From JBJHBY01 sp050485745 (GTDB lineage: Bacteria > Pseudomonadota > Gammaproteobacteria > Pseudomonadales > CAMLJR01): a DNA stretch of 22,248 bases. The DNA lies in NCBI GenBank assembly GCA_050485745.1, contig JBJHBY010000023.1, positions 1-22,248 of the forward strand, in the 5' to 3' direction. The position numbers and the translations under genes were made by a program. The notes under the pieces are model-generated. The model saw only the letters and a list, made by a program, of their open reading frames with translations, made no database searches and was not told where the DNA came from. Positions 7,380 to 13,563 of the stretch are shown here, one piece after another. The first letter of the stretch is position 1. The number at the start of each line of letters is the position of its first letter.

Positions 7380-8579
7380 ATGAACAGCCAGTTGCAGCAC
7401 TTCCACCAGCACAAACTGCCCACCCTGCAGGCTGCAGGGCGCGATGCGATGGCCGCGCGAGCCGCCCGGGGCCTTCCCCCCATCGCCCTGAGCGCGGAAG
7501 AAGACGGCGGCCCGACCTTTACCTTCCGGCCTCATGCCAATGGCATTGACGTCCTCCCGGGCTGCAGCGACGCGGCGGCGGTGTTCGCACTGTCGAGTGA
7601 CAGCTGGCAGGGCCTGCTGCAGGACCTGGAAACCGGCCCCGGGCTGCTGCTGCGCAACGCGGCGCGCTGCCTGCGCGGCGAGGCCACCCAGCTGATCGCC
7701 TGGGAACCCGCGCTGCGCGCGCTGTACCGGGGGATTCCACTGTATGACCCGACGAGGGTGGACCTGCGCGACCGCCACGGCAGCAGCCTGTCACCGAGCC
7801 AGCGCTTCTCCCTGGCCAGCGAGGACGCGCTGATGCAGGACTTTCTGCAGGCGGCGGGGTACCTGCTGGTGGAACAGGTCTTCAGCCTTGCGGAGATCGA
7901 AGCGATGCGCGGCGCCGCCGAGGCGCTGCGCAGTGCCGCACGCGAGGGAGACGGGCAGTCCTGGTGGGCGCGGGACGCTGAAGGACGTACACTGCTGTGT
8001 CGCGTGCTGCTGGCGGGCCGGCATCCGGTCTTCGAGGGGCTTTACGAGGACCCGCGGCTGCGCCGCCTGGCGGCGCTCGGCCCCACCGGGCTGAAACCCT
8101 GTGACCCCGCTGAGCAGGACGGCATTACCGTGATTTTCAAGAACCCCGGTGTGCGCGAGGGTCTGTCCGACCTGCCCTGGCATCGGGACTGTGGCCTGGG
8201 CGGGCATGCCATCATGTGCCCGACCGTGATCCTCAGCATTTATCTCTACGATGCCACCGAGGAGGCCGGCTGCCTGCGTTTTCTGCCGGGCTCACATCGG
8301 GCCACCTGCCCCTTTGCCGACGCCGGCAGGCCCGACGCACCACAGGGTGTGCGGGTGGATGCGCGGGCGGGCTCGGTGACCCTGCACCTGAGCGATGTGA
8401 TGCATGCCGCACCCGCGCCCGAGGCTGCGCGCGGCCCATTCCGCCAGAGCGTGTTGCTCTCATTCAAGCCCGACTACCAACCCCATCACGGCGGCCGTCA
8501 CTACAACGATGCCCTGCTGGAGCGCAGCCCCGACGGGCATGTGCAGGGAGTGAGGGAGTTCGCGGGAGAGGCGCAGTAG
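7380..8579 (+). CDS. phytanoyl-CoA dioxygenase (PhyH)-family Fe(II)/2-oxoglutarate oxygenase with an N-terminal domain
   Basis: This 399-residue protein has two parts. The second part, from about residue 150, is a PhyH-type double-stranded beta-helix oxygenase. The iron-binding facial triad is visible as LPWHRDCG (His268, Asp270) and a distal His342 in DVMHAAP. Arg355 in FRQS is suitably placed for 2-oxoglutarate binding. CLRFLPGSHRA is also typical. The first 140 residues (FALSSDSWQGLL, ALRALYRGIPLYDP) resemble an SCP2-like lipid-carrier module, but I hold that loosely. The substrate is unknown; a lipid or acyl compound would fit. A strong promoter precedes it and AGAGG lies upstream of the ATG. 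Its TAG stop is part of the GTAG head of a REP element, so its C terminus may have been set by that element. Confidence 0.85.
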   Translation: MNSQLQHFHQHKLPTLQAAGRDAMAARAARGLPPIALSAEEDGGPTFTFRPHANGIDVLPGCSDAAAVFALSSDSWQGLLQDLETGPGLLLRNAARCLRGEATQLIAWEPALRALYRGIPLYDPTRVDLRDRHGSSLSPSQRFSLASEDALMQDFLQAAGYLLVEQVFSLAEIEAMRGAAEALRSAAREGDGQSWWARDAEGRTLLCRVLLAGRHPVFEGLYEDPRLRRLAALGPTGLKPCDPAEQDGITVIFKNPGVREGLSDLPWHRDCGLGGHAIMCPTVILSIYLYDATEEAGCLRFLPGSHRATCPFADAGRPDAPQGVRVDARAGSVTLHLSDVMHAAPAPEAARGPFRQSVLLSFKPDYQPHHGGRHYNDALLERSPDGHVQGVREFAGEAQ

Positions 8580-8611
8580 GCTGGGTTAGCCGCGAAGCGG
8601 CATAACCCAGC
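8576..8611 (+). repeat. GTAG-headed REP palindrome, copy 1 (left end of a composite element)
   Basis: A GTAG head at 8576-8579 is followed by GCTGGGTTAGCCGC, a GAA loop, and GCGGCATAACCCAGC, arms that pair apart from one extra base. The TAG of the head is the stop codon of the dioxygenase gene. GTAG tetranucleotides 5' of a palindrome are the mark of REP elements handled by RAYT (TnpA_REP) transposases in E. coli, Pseudomonas and Stenotrophomonas. The copy at 8747 is inverted relative to this one. Confidence 0.85.
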
Positions 8612-8746
8612 GTCACCCCCATACGCCAGACGCTCCCGGGAGTCTTCCCACGAAGCTCCCCGGGATCACTCCAGAACCCCCGTCAGTGCGGGATTCGATG
8701 TGGCGCTCTCACCGACATCGGCGCGGGATTCGATGACGGTGAGAAC

Positions 8747-8782
8747 GCTGGGTTACGCGGCGCTGCCGCTAACCCAGCCTAC
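8747..8782 (-). repeat. GTAG-headed REP palindrome, copy 2 (right end of a composite element)
   Basis: GCTGGGTTACGCGGC, a GCT loop, GCCGCTAACCCAGC and CTAC; the head lies on the minus strand. It is preceded by GATGACGGTGAGAAC and followed by AGAACTT, flanks shared with the copies at 21321 and 21404. The core is identical over 35 bases to the copy at 21404. Confidence 0.87.
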
Positions 8783-8817
8783 AGAACTTCGGAGATCAGA
8801 GAGCGTGGGTGTGGCGT

Positions 8818-8849
8818 GGTGGACAAGGCTGCGCCGTTGTCCACCCTAA
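8818..8849 (-). repeat. second palindrome family (GGTGGACAAGG type), left copy
   Basis: GGTGGACAAGGCTGCG pairs imperfectly with CCGTTGTCCACC, followed by CTAA. It is the inverse complement of the copy at 8881-8912 over 31 bases. The TTAG head on the minus strand corresponds to the GTAG head of the right copy. Confidence 0.82.
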
Positions 8850-8880
8850 GCTCGATGGCGGTGACGTGGGTGGATCACGC

Positions 8881-8912
8881 GTAGGGTGGACAACGGCGCA
8901 GCCTTGTCCACC
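8881..8912 (+). repeat. second palindrome family (GGTGGACAAGG type), right copy
   Basis: GTAG head, then GGTGGACAACGG and CCTTGTCCACC around a short GC core. It forms a near-perfect 31-bp inverted repeat with 8818-8849 across a 31-bp spacer. The GTAG head links it to the same kind of REP element as the larger family, but with a different stem. Confidence 0.82.
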
Positions 8913-9007
8913 AAACCACACGACACCGCCACGATACCCCCAGGACATCGGCGAGATATCCGGGCTAACCGGCATGGCGTGGGCTATTTCGCGGAAGCGG
9001 CAGATGT

Positions 9008-9040
9008 GCCGGGTGACGCCGCTCAGCGGCTAACCCGGCA
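9008..9040 (-). repeat. variant REP palindrome overlapping the sbcB stop codon
   Basis: GCCGGGTGACGCCGC, loop TCA, GCGGCTAACCCGGC. The stem is the same family as the GTAG copies, but the head reads GTGC rather than GTAG. The sbcB stop codon (9032-9030) and its last three to four codons lie inside this palindrome. Confidence 0.75.
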
Positions 9041-10490
9041 CGCCCTCTGCCAGCTGGTGCTCCAGGTCGTCGACCCAGCCGGCCAGGGCGTGCAGGATCG
9101 CCTGGTCACGGGCAGTGTCACGCTCGGCCAGAAGGGCCTGGATCCGCGCGCGGCAGACGTCGATCTGCAGGCTGCCATCCGCGGCGGGATCAGTGAGGCG
9201 ACGGCGACAGTCCTCGAGCCAGGCCGCGCGGGCAGCGGCGTCCAGACTCCCGGGGAAATGCCGCGCCCGATAGCGGGCCAGCAGGGTATTCAGGCGTGCG
9301 TCAGCAAAGGGAAAGTGCTGCGCATCGAGTTGCTCCGGCGGCGCATCGCGCAGGGATTCCGCCAGACGGCGGTCGGCGTCACTGAGAAAGCCGCCGGTGT
9401 ACAGCGCACCGTCCGCGTCCCGCTGCGTCGCCGTGCCGGTTTCGCGGAACACGTTCCGCACCTTGTCCACCAGGCCATCCGCCGCCATCAACTGCTGATA
9501 ATGCCGCTCGCACAACGCGGGGTCGAGTTGCAGGCGCTCGGCCACCGCGTCATCCAGCAGGCGCACCGTGGCCAGCACCGGGCAACGGTTGAGGTGCACC
9601 ACCTTCAGCGGTACACGCTCCGCACCCTGCTCCTCCAGCTCTGCCTGGGTACTGAACACCCTGGCGCGCAGGGCTTCCGCATCCAGCTCCAGCAGCGGTG
9701 AAGGATCCACGCTCAGATCAAAACAGATCACGCCATTGCTGTTCACCGGATGCGGTGCCAACGGCATCACCAGGGTGGTGCAGCCGCGCATGGCGGGAAT
9801 CATGCCGGAGGTATGCAGCAGTGGCTTGTGCTGCACCCAGTCGATCAGTTCGGCGACGCGCCGTTTGTTGCGCAGGCCGAGCAGATAGTCGAACAGTTTC
9901 GGCTGGGCGCGACGCAACAGCCGCGCCAGGCCGAGGGTGGCACGCACATCGGACAATGCATCATGCGCACCCTCGTGGGGGATGCCGTTGGCGCGGGTGA
10001 GATCCTCGAGGCGAAAACTCGGAGTGCCGTCGGGGTGATCCGGCCACTCGATGCCCTCCGGTCGCAGCGCGCGGCAGGCCCGCACCACATCGATCAGATC
10101 CCAGCGCGAGTTGCCATTCTGCCACTCCCGGGCATAGGGGTCATAGAAGTTGCGATACAGGGTGAAGCGAGTGACTTCGTCGTCAAAGCGGATACTGTTA
10201 TAGCCCACCCCGCAGGTACCGGGCCGGGCCAGCTCGGCGTGGATGGCGGCGATGAAGCGGTATTCCGGCAGGCCCTCGGCCAGGGCCTTCTGCGGGGTGA
10301 TGCCGGTCACCAGACAGGCCTCGGGGTGCGGCAGCACATCCAGAGCGGGCTGGCAGTAGGTCACCAGGGGCTCGCCGATCTCGTTCAGTTCGGCGTCGGT
10401 GCGCAGCCCGGCGAACTGGCTGGGGCGATCGCGGCTGGGGTCCGCCCCCCAGGTTTCGTAGTCGTGCCAGTAGAAGGTCGTTGCGGGCAT
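9030..10490 (-). CDS. sbcB: exodeoxyribonuclease I (SbcB)
   Basis: ExoI degrades single-stranded DNA 3' to 5' in mismatch repair and recombination. The protein has 486 residues, close to the E. coli length. The DEDDh active site is complete: Asp10 and Glu12 in FYWHDYETWG, Asp103 in IRFDDE, and His176 and Asp181 in HDALSDV. These are exactly five residues earlier than Asp15, Glu17, Asp108, His181 and Asp186 of E. coli ExoI. The ATG at 10490 is chosen because AAGGA precedes it and because the longer open frame upstream is only a translated heptamer repeat. The stop codon lies within a REP-like palindrome. Confidence 0.97.
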   Translation of the reverse strand: MPATTFYWHDYETWGADPSRDRPSQFAGLRTDAELNEIGEPLVTYCQPALDVLPHPEACLVTGITPQKALAEGLPEYRFIAAIHAELARPGTCGVGYNSIRFDDEVTRFTLYRNFYDPYAREWQNGNSRWDLIDVVRACRALRPEGIEWPDHPDGTPSFRLEDLTRANGIPHEGAHDALSDVRATLGLARLLRRAQPKLFDYLLGLRNKRRVAELIDWVQHKPLLHTSGMIPAMRGCTTLVMPLAPHPVNSNGVICFDLSVDPSPLLELDAEALRARVFSTQAELEEQGAERVPLKVVHLNRCPVLATVRLLDDAVAERLQLDPALCERHYQQLMAADGLVDKVRNVFRETGTATQRDADGALYTGGFLSDADRRLAESLRDAPPEQLDAQHFPFADARLNTLLARYRARHFPGSLDAAARAAWLEDCRRRLTDPAADGSLQIDVCRARIQALLAERDTARDQAILHALAGWVDDLEHQLAEGVPG

Positions 10491-10510
10491 TGGGGGGTCC
10501 TTGGATCGGA

Positions 10511-10573
10511 TGCGGAGTGCCGAGTGCGAGACGCAAGACGCGAGACGCAAAACGCAAAACGCAAAACGCAAAA
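10511..10573. repeat. degenerate tandem heptamer array, nine units
   Basis: Nine consecutive 7-base units are visible: TGCGGAG, TGCCGAG, TGCGAGA, CGCAAGA, CGCGAGA and then CGCAAAA four times. The array ends 21 bases upstream of the sbcB start codon, in its leader. Because the period is not a multiple of three, it stays open in several frames and produces false N-terminal extensions. A weaker array of the same kind lies at 21444-21478. Confidence 0.85.
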
Positions 10574-10665
10574 GCAGGGTAGCACTCTGACAAGCAAGGG
10601 GAGCCAGGTTCCCGGGCTGCTTTATTTACCCACCCGGCCCATCACCCAAACCTCAGGCCAGTGCG

Positions 10666-10697
10666 GCCGGGTTAGCGGCATGGCCGCGCAACCCAGC
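10666..10697 (+). repeat. variant REP palindrome downstream of fumarase
   Basis: GCCGGGTTAGCGGC, loop ATG, GCCGCGCAACCCAGC, an imperfect member of the GCTGGGTTA family. Like the copy at the sbcB stop it has a CCGGG stem base on the head side and lacks GTAG. It lies 118 bases past the fumarase stop and could serve as a 3' stabilising hairpin. Confidence 0.7.
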
Positions 10698-10814
10698 GTT
10701 ACCGACTTCATCGCAGAGGCTCCGGTGCGACGCAACTCCAGGGTGCTTCGTGAAAGCCCCAGCGGGACACTTGCCTTCGGTGCCTGGAGGCGTCCGGCAC
10801 GTGGCGGCAGCACC

Positions 10815-12332
10815 TCAGGCCAGCTCCAGCGCCTGCTCCTCAATCCGCGCCTGCCAGTACTTCGGGCCGGTCTGGTGCACGGATTCGCCACGACTGTCGA
10901 CCGCTACGGTGACGGGCATGTCCTCGACCTCGAATTCGTAGATCGCCTCCATGCCCAATTCGGGGAACGCCACCACTTTCGCGCCCTTGATCGCCTGGGC
11001 AACCAGATAGGCAGCGCCGCCCACGGCCATCAGATAGACCGCCTGGTGATCGCGAATCGCCTCGATGGCGATGGGGCCGCGCTCGGCCTTGCCGATCATG
11101 CCCTGCAGGCCGGTCTGTTCGAGCATGGTGCGGGTGAACTTGTCCATACGCGTCGCCGTCGTCGGGCCGGCCGGGCCGACCACCTCGTCACGCACCGGGT
11201 CTACTGGCCCCACGTAGTAGATGAAGCGACCGCGCAGATCCACCGGCAGCGCCTCACCGGCAGCCAGCATGTCGACCATTTTCTTGTGTGCCGCGTCGCG
11301 GCCGGTGAGCATCTTGCCGGACAGCAGCAGGGTATCGCCGGGCTGCCAGCTGCGCGCCTCTTCCGCCGTGACCGTATCCAGGTTGACGCGGCGCACATTG
11401 GCGCCGGCTTCCCGGGTGACTTCCGGCCAGTCCTCCAGGCTCGGCGGCGCCAGCACCGCCGGACCGCTGCCATCCAGGGTAAAGTGGGTATGGCGGGTGG
11501 CGGCGCAGTTCGGAATGATCGCCACCGGCTTGTTGGCGGCATGGGTCGGGTAGTCCTTGACCTTGATATCCAGCACCGTGGTCAGACCGCCCAGGCCCTG
11601 GGCGCCGATGCCGAGGCGGTTGATGCGGTCGAACAGTTCCAGGCGCAACTCCTCGGCACGATTGCTGGCGCCACGGGCGCGCAGCTCGTCGATATCGATC
11701 GGATCCAGCAGGGCTTCCTTGGCCAGCTCCATGGCTTTCTCGGCCGTGCCACCAATGCCAATGCCGAGCATCCCGGGTGGGCACCAGCCGGCTCCCATCT
11801 TCGGCACCATCTCCAGCACCCAGTCGACCACCGAGTCCGAGGGGTTGAGCATGGCGAACTTGGACTTGGCCTCACTGCCACCACCCTTGGCGGCAACATG
11901 CACCTCGACCGTGTTGCCAGGCACGAGCTTGTGGTGGATCACCGCCGGGGTATTGTCCCGGGTGTTCTGGCGCTTGCCGTCCGGATCGGCCAGCACCGAG
12001 GCGCGCAGCACGTTGTCCGGATGGGCATAGGCTCGGCGCACGCCCTCGTTGATCATGTCGTCCAGGCTCATGTTCGCATCCCAGCGCACATCCATGCCGA
12101 CATGCACGAACACAGTGACGATACCGGTGTCCTGGCAGATCGGGCGATGGCCCATGGCGCACATGCGCGAGTTGATCAGGATCTGCGCCATCGCATCCTT
12201 CGCCGCCGGATTCTGCTCGCGCTCGTAGGCACGGTTCATCGCCTGGATGAAATCCACCGGGTGGTAGTAGGAGATGTACTGCAGCGCATCGGCCACGCTC
12301 TGGATCAGGTCATCCTGGCGAATCACGGTCAT
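10815..12332 (-). CDS. fumA: class I fumarate hydratase (4Fe-4S, single-chain)
   Basis: This enzyme interconverts fumarate and malate in the TCA cycle using an oxygen-sensitive 4Fe-4S cluster. The protein has 505 residues with the alpha and beta parts fused. Three cluster cysteines are visible: Cys66 in RPICQDTG, Cys184 in AGWCPPGMLGIGIGG and Cys276 in IPNCAATRHTHF. The C-terminal part carries GPAGPTTATRMDKF and the late motif FPELGMEAI. The ATG at 12332 follows a GGAGAG; the open frame runs 70 codons further upstream, but that part is made of inverted repeats without family sequence. Its unusual leader is listed separately. A nearby iron superoxide dismutase would suit an oxygen-sensitive fumarase, though they are separate transcripts. 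Confidence 0.95.
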   Translation of the reverse strand: MTVIRQDDLIQSVADALQYISYYHPVDFIQAMNRAYEREQNPAAKDAMAQILINSRMCAMGHRPICQDTGIVTVFVHVGMDVRWDANMSLDDMINEGVRRAYAHPDNVLRASVLADPDGKRQNTRDNTPAVIHHKLVPGNTVEVHVAAKGGGSEAKSKFAMLNPSDSVVDWVLEMVPKMGAGWCPPGMLGIGIGGTAEKAMELAKEALLDPIDIDELRARGASNRAEELRLELFDRINRLGIGAQGLGGLTTVLDIKVKDYPTHAANKPVAIIPNCAATRHTHFTLDGSGPAVLAPPSLEDWPEVTREAGANVRRVNLDTVTAEEARSWQPGDTLLLSGKMLTGRDAAHKKMVDMLAAGEALPVDLRGRFIYYVGPVDPVRDEVVGPAGPTTATRMDKFTRTMLEQTGLQGMIGKAERGPIAIEAIRDHQAVYLMAVGGAAYLVAQAIKGAKVVAFPELGMEAIYEFEVEDMPVTVAVDSRGESVHQTGPKYWQARIEEQALELA

Positions 12333-12643
12333 GACAAACAACTCTCCACTGAGATGCGGGCCCGAAACCGGCTCGCAATTATTAACCTGGCATGCAAACA
12401 GGTATCCCTTCCTGTTTGCATGCGCGCCCTGGAAATACTGGCGGAGTTGCGCGGAACCCCTGGTATTTCCAAGGCTTACATTGGCCTTCGGCCAATGGTC
12501 GGCACATCCGTGTGCCGCTTGCTTCAACCCGGCATTATTCATGGCCGGGTTACAAGTACGATCTTTCGTTCAACTGCCGCAACGACACTGAACAGTAACC
12601 ACGAATGGTTTCAAGGGCGTGATCGAGGCCGCCGAGGCAAGGC
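12333..12643 (-). other. fumarase upstream region with five consecutive inverted repeats
   Basis: Reading along the plus strand, five inverted repeats lie end to end. At 12390-12423 GCATGCAAACAGG and its complement flank 8 bases. At 12430-12471 TGGAAATAC pairs with GTATTTCCA. At 12479-12497 CATTGGCC and GGCCAATG flank TTC. At 12500-12517 CGGCACA and TGTGCCG flank TCCG. At 12526-12551 AACCCGGC and GCCGGGTT flank 10 bases. Together they fill 162 bases upstream of fumarase. They could be a structured leader RNA, a cluster of operators, or a mosaic of palindromic units. I see no gene in the gap. Confidence 0.65.
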
Positions 12644-12703
12644 AAAAAGACCCGGGCGAGCGGAGTTTACATGCGAGTAAATGAGCATCGCCCGGGTCTT
12701 TTT
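12644..12703. terminator. bidirectional terminator-like hairpin after the coiled-coil gene
   Basis: AAAAAGACCCGGGCGA and TCGCCCGGGTCTTTTT form perfect 16-bp arms at 12644-12659 and 12688-12703, so both strands end in a run of five T. Inside, TTTAC and GTAAA (12666-12681) form a second small hairpin. It lies about 40 bases past the stop of the leftward coiled-coil gene and probably ends that transcript before the fumarase leader. The large branched loop is unusual for a plain terminator. Confidence 0.72.
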
Positions 12704-12744
12704 AACGCCGCATCGGCAACGCAGATAGCCCTTGAAGCCATTCG

Positions 12745-13563
12745 TCAGCCGCCGCGGGAAATCTGCTCCTTGAGACTCAACAACTCCCGGTTCATCTGCT
12801 GCCGGAAATTGTTGATCGACTGCACCCACTCCTCATTCGCCGCCACACGGCGCTCCAGACGCCCCATGTCCGCAACTGCGCGGTTGACCCGCTCGACGGC
12901 CGCTTCAAGCGCCACTTGCTGTTCCTCCAGCTTGCGGCGGCTGAGCTCGACGCTGGAATCGAGGCGGCTGAAGCGTTCCACCTGCTGGCGCAAGCCAGTC
13001 AGGGATTTCTGGCTCTCGGCCAGCGCCTGCTCGGCCTTGGCCAGACTGCCCTGGGTCGTCTTGAGGTCTTTTTCCAGGGAGCTGATCTTGCCATCGTGGC
13101 CATCGAGACGCGCACTGGCACGGCGCCAGACGTTGTCCCAAAGCTTGCGAATCTCGGAGTCCAGCTCCTGCAGCTTGACCTGCATGGCCACGCTGGACTG
13201 GCTCATGCTCTCGTCGGTCATGGACAACCGACGCTCCAGCTCGGCCACGCGGCCTTCGTAGGCGAGCAATGACTGCTGTGCTGCCATGAGTTCCATCTGC
13301 TGCCAACCGCCGAAACCGGCCAGAGCCAGAATCAGCACCGTGAGCAGGACCGGCATCGCCCGGCCCCCGGACCCGGAGCCCGCTCCCGGACCTGGGCCCG
13401 AAGGCCCCGAAGGACCGCCGCCGGTCGGCGGGGGCGGCTTGCGGCCTGCGCTCGCTGCCGCCGGGCGGGACGCCGCCTTGCGGCGCTGATGCAGGGCCAC
13501 CTCATCGCGATCGGGGACAATCGGCGGCACATCGGGCAGGGGTTCGTCGTCGTGACGGCTCAT
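12745..13563 (-). CDS. membrane-anchored coiled-coil protein of unknown function
   Basis: This 272-residue protein has three parts. Residues 1-65 are cytoplasmic, charged then Pro/Gly-rich (PPPPTGGGPSGPSGPGPGAG). A single membrane helix follows around residues 68-90 (MPVLLTVLILALAGFGGW). The rest is one long predicted coiled coil with heptads of Leu, Gln and Glu (RVAELERRLS, KISSLEKDLKTTQGSL, LRQQVERF). The ATG at 13563 starts MSRHDDEP; the longer open frame upstream has no family sequence. I do not recognise a characterised family. The topology (short inside, long coil in the periplasm) suggests a structural or scaffold role. The stop is followed by a strong hairpin terminator. Confidence 0.8.
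   Translation of the reverse strand: MSRHDDEPLPDVPPIVPDRDEVALHQRRKAASRPAAASAGRKPPPPTGGGPSGPSGPGPGAGSGSGGRAMPVLLTVLILALAGFGGWQQMELMAAQQSLLAYEGRVAELERRLSMTDESMSQSSVAMQVKLQELDSEIRKLWDNVWRRASARLDGHDGKISSLEKDLKTTQGSLAKAEQALAESQKSLTGLRQQVERFSRLDSSVELSRRKLEEQQVALEAAVERVNRAVADMGRLERRVAANEEWVQSINNFRQQMNRELLSLKEQISRGG

Larger units (their letters stand above)
8580..9029. other. repeat-filled gap between convergent genes, no gene seen
   Basis: This 450-bp gap holds two palindrome families, listed separately. Between copies 1 and 2 lies a 13-bp direct repeat, GCGGGATTCGATG, at 8688-8700 and 8723-8735. At 8961-8986 there is a degenerate remnant containing GGGCTAACCGGC. Short open frames here are products of the repeats and I do not regard any as a gene. 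Confidence 0.7.
10491..10814. other. gap between fumarase and sbcB: repeats, no gene seen
   Basis: This 324-bp stretch is downstream of the fumarase gene and upstream of sbcB. It contains a heptamer array (10511-10573) and a REP-type palindrome (10666-10697), both listed separately. I found no convincing sbcB promoter and no T-tailed terminator for the fumarase transcript; the palindrome may act instead. Confidence 0.6.

Noticed and set aside
8809..9033. Small open frames in the repeat-rich gap, including one across the inverted pair
   Set aside because: They consist of translated palindromes and have no ribosome site or recognisable protein sequence.
8576..9040. A CRISPR-like array, given repeated palindromes with spacers
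   Set aside because: Repeat units differ in orientation and spacing, spacers are not of constant length, and no cas gene is present. They are REP-type elements.
10491..10571. Extended N terminus of ExoI (27 extra residues)
   Set aside because: The extension is a translation of the heptamer repeat. The ATG at 10490 has a ribosome site and matches the family start.
12379..12392. Shared motif TGCCAGGTTAAT between the fumarase leader and the 15-bp tandem repeat
   Set aside because: A 12-base match between two places is expected several times by chance in 22 kb, so I do not claim a common regulator.
9750..12680. A 976-codon open frame on the plus strand
   Set aside because: It runs antisense through sbcB and fumarase, both of which have complete active-site motifs. 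It is a product of high GC and third-position bias.
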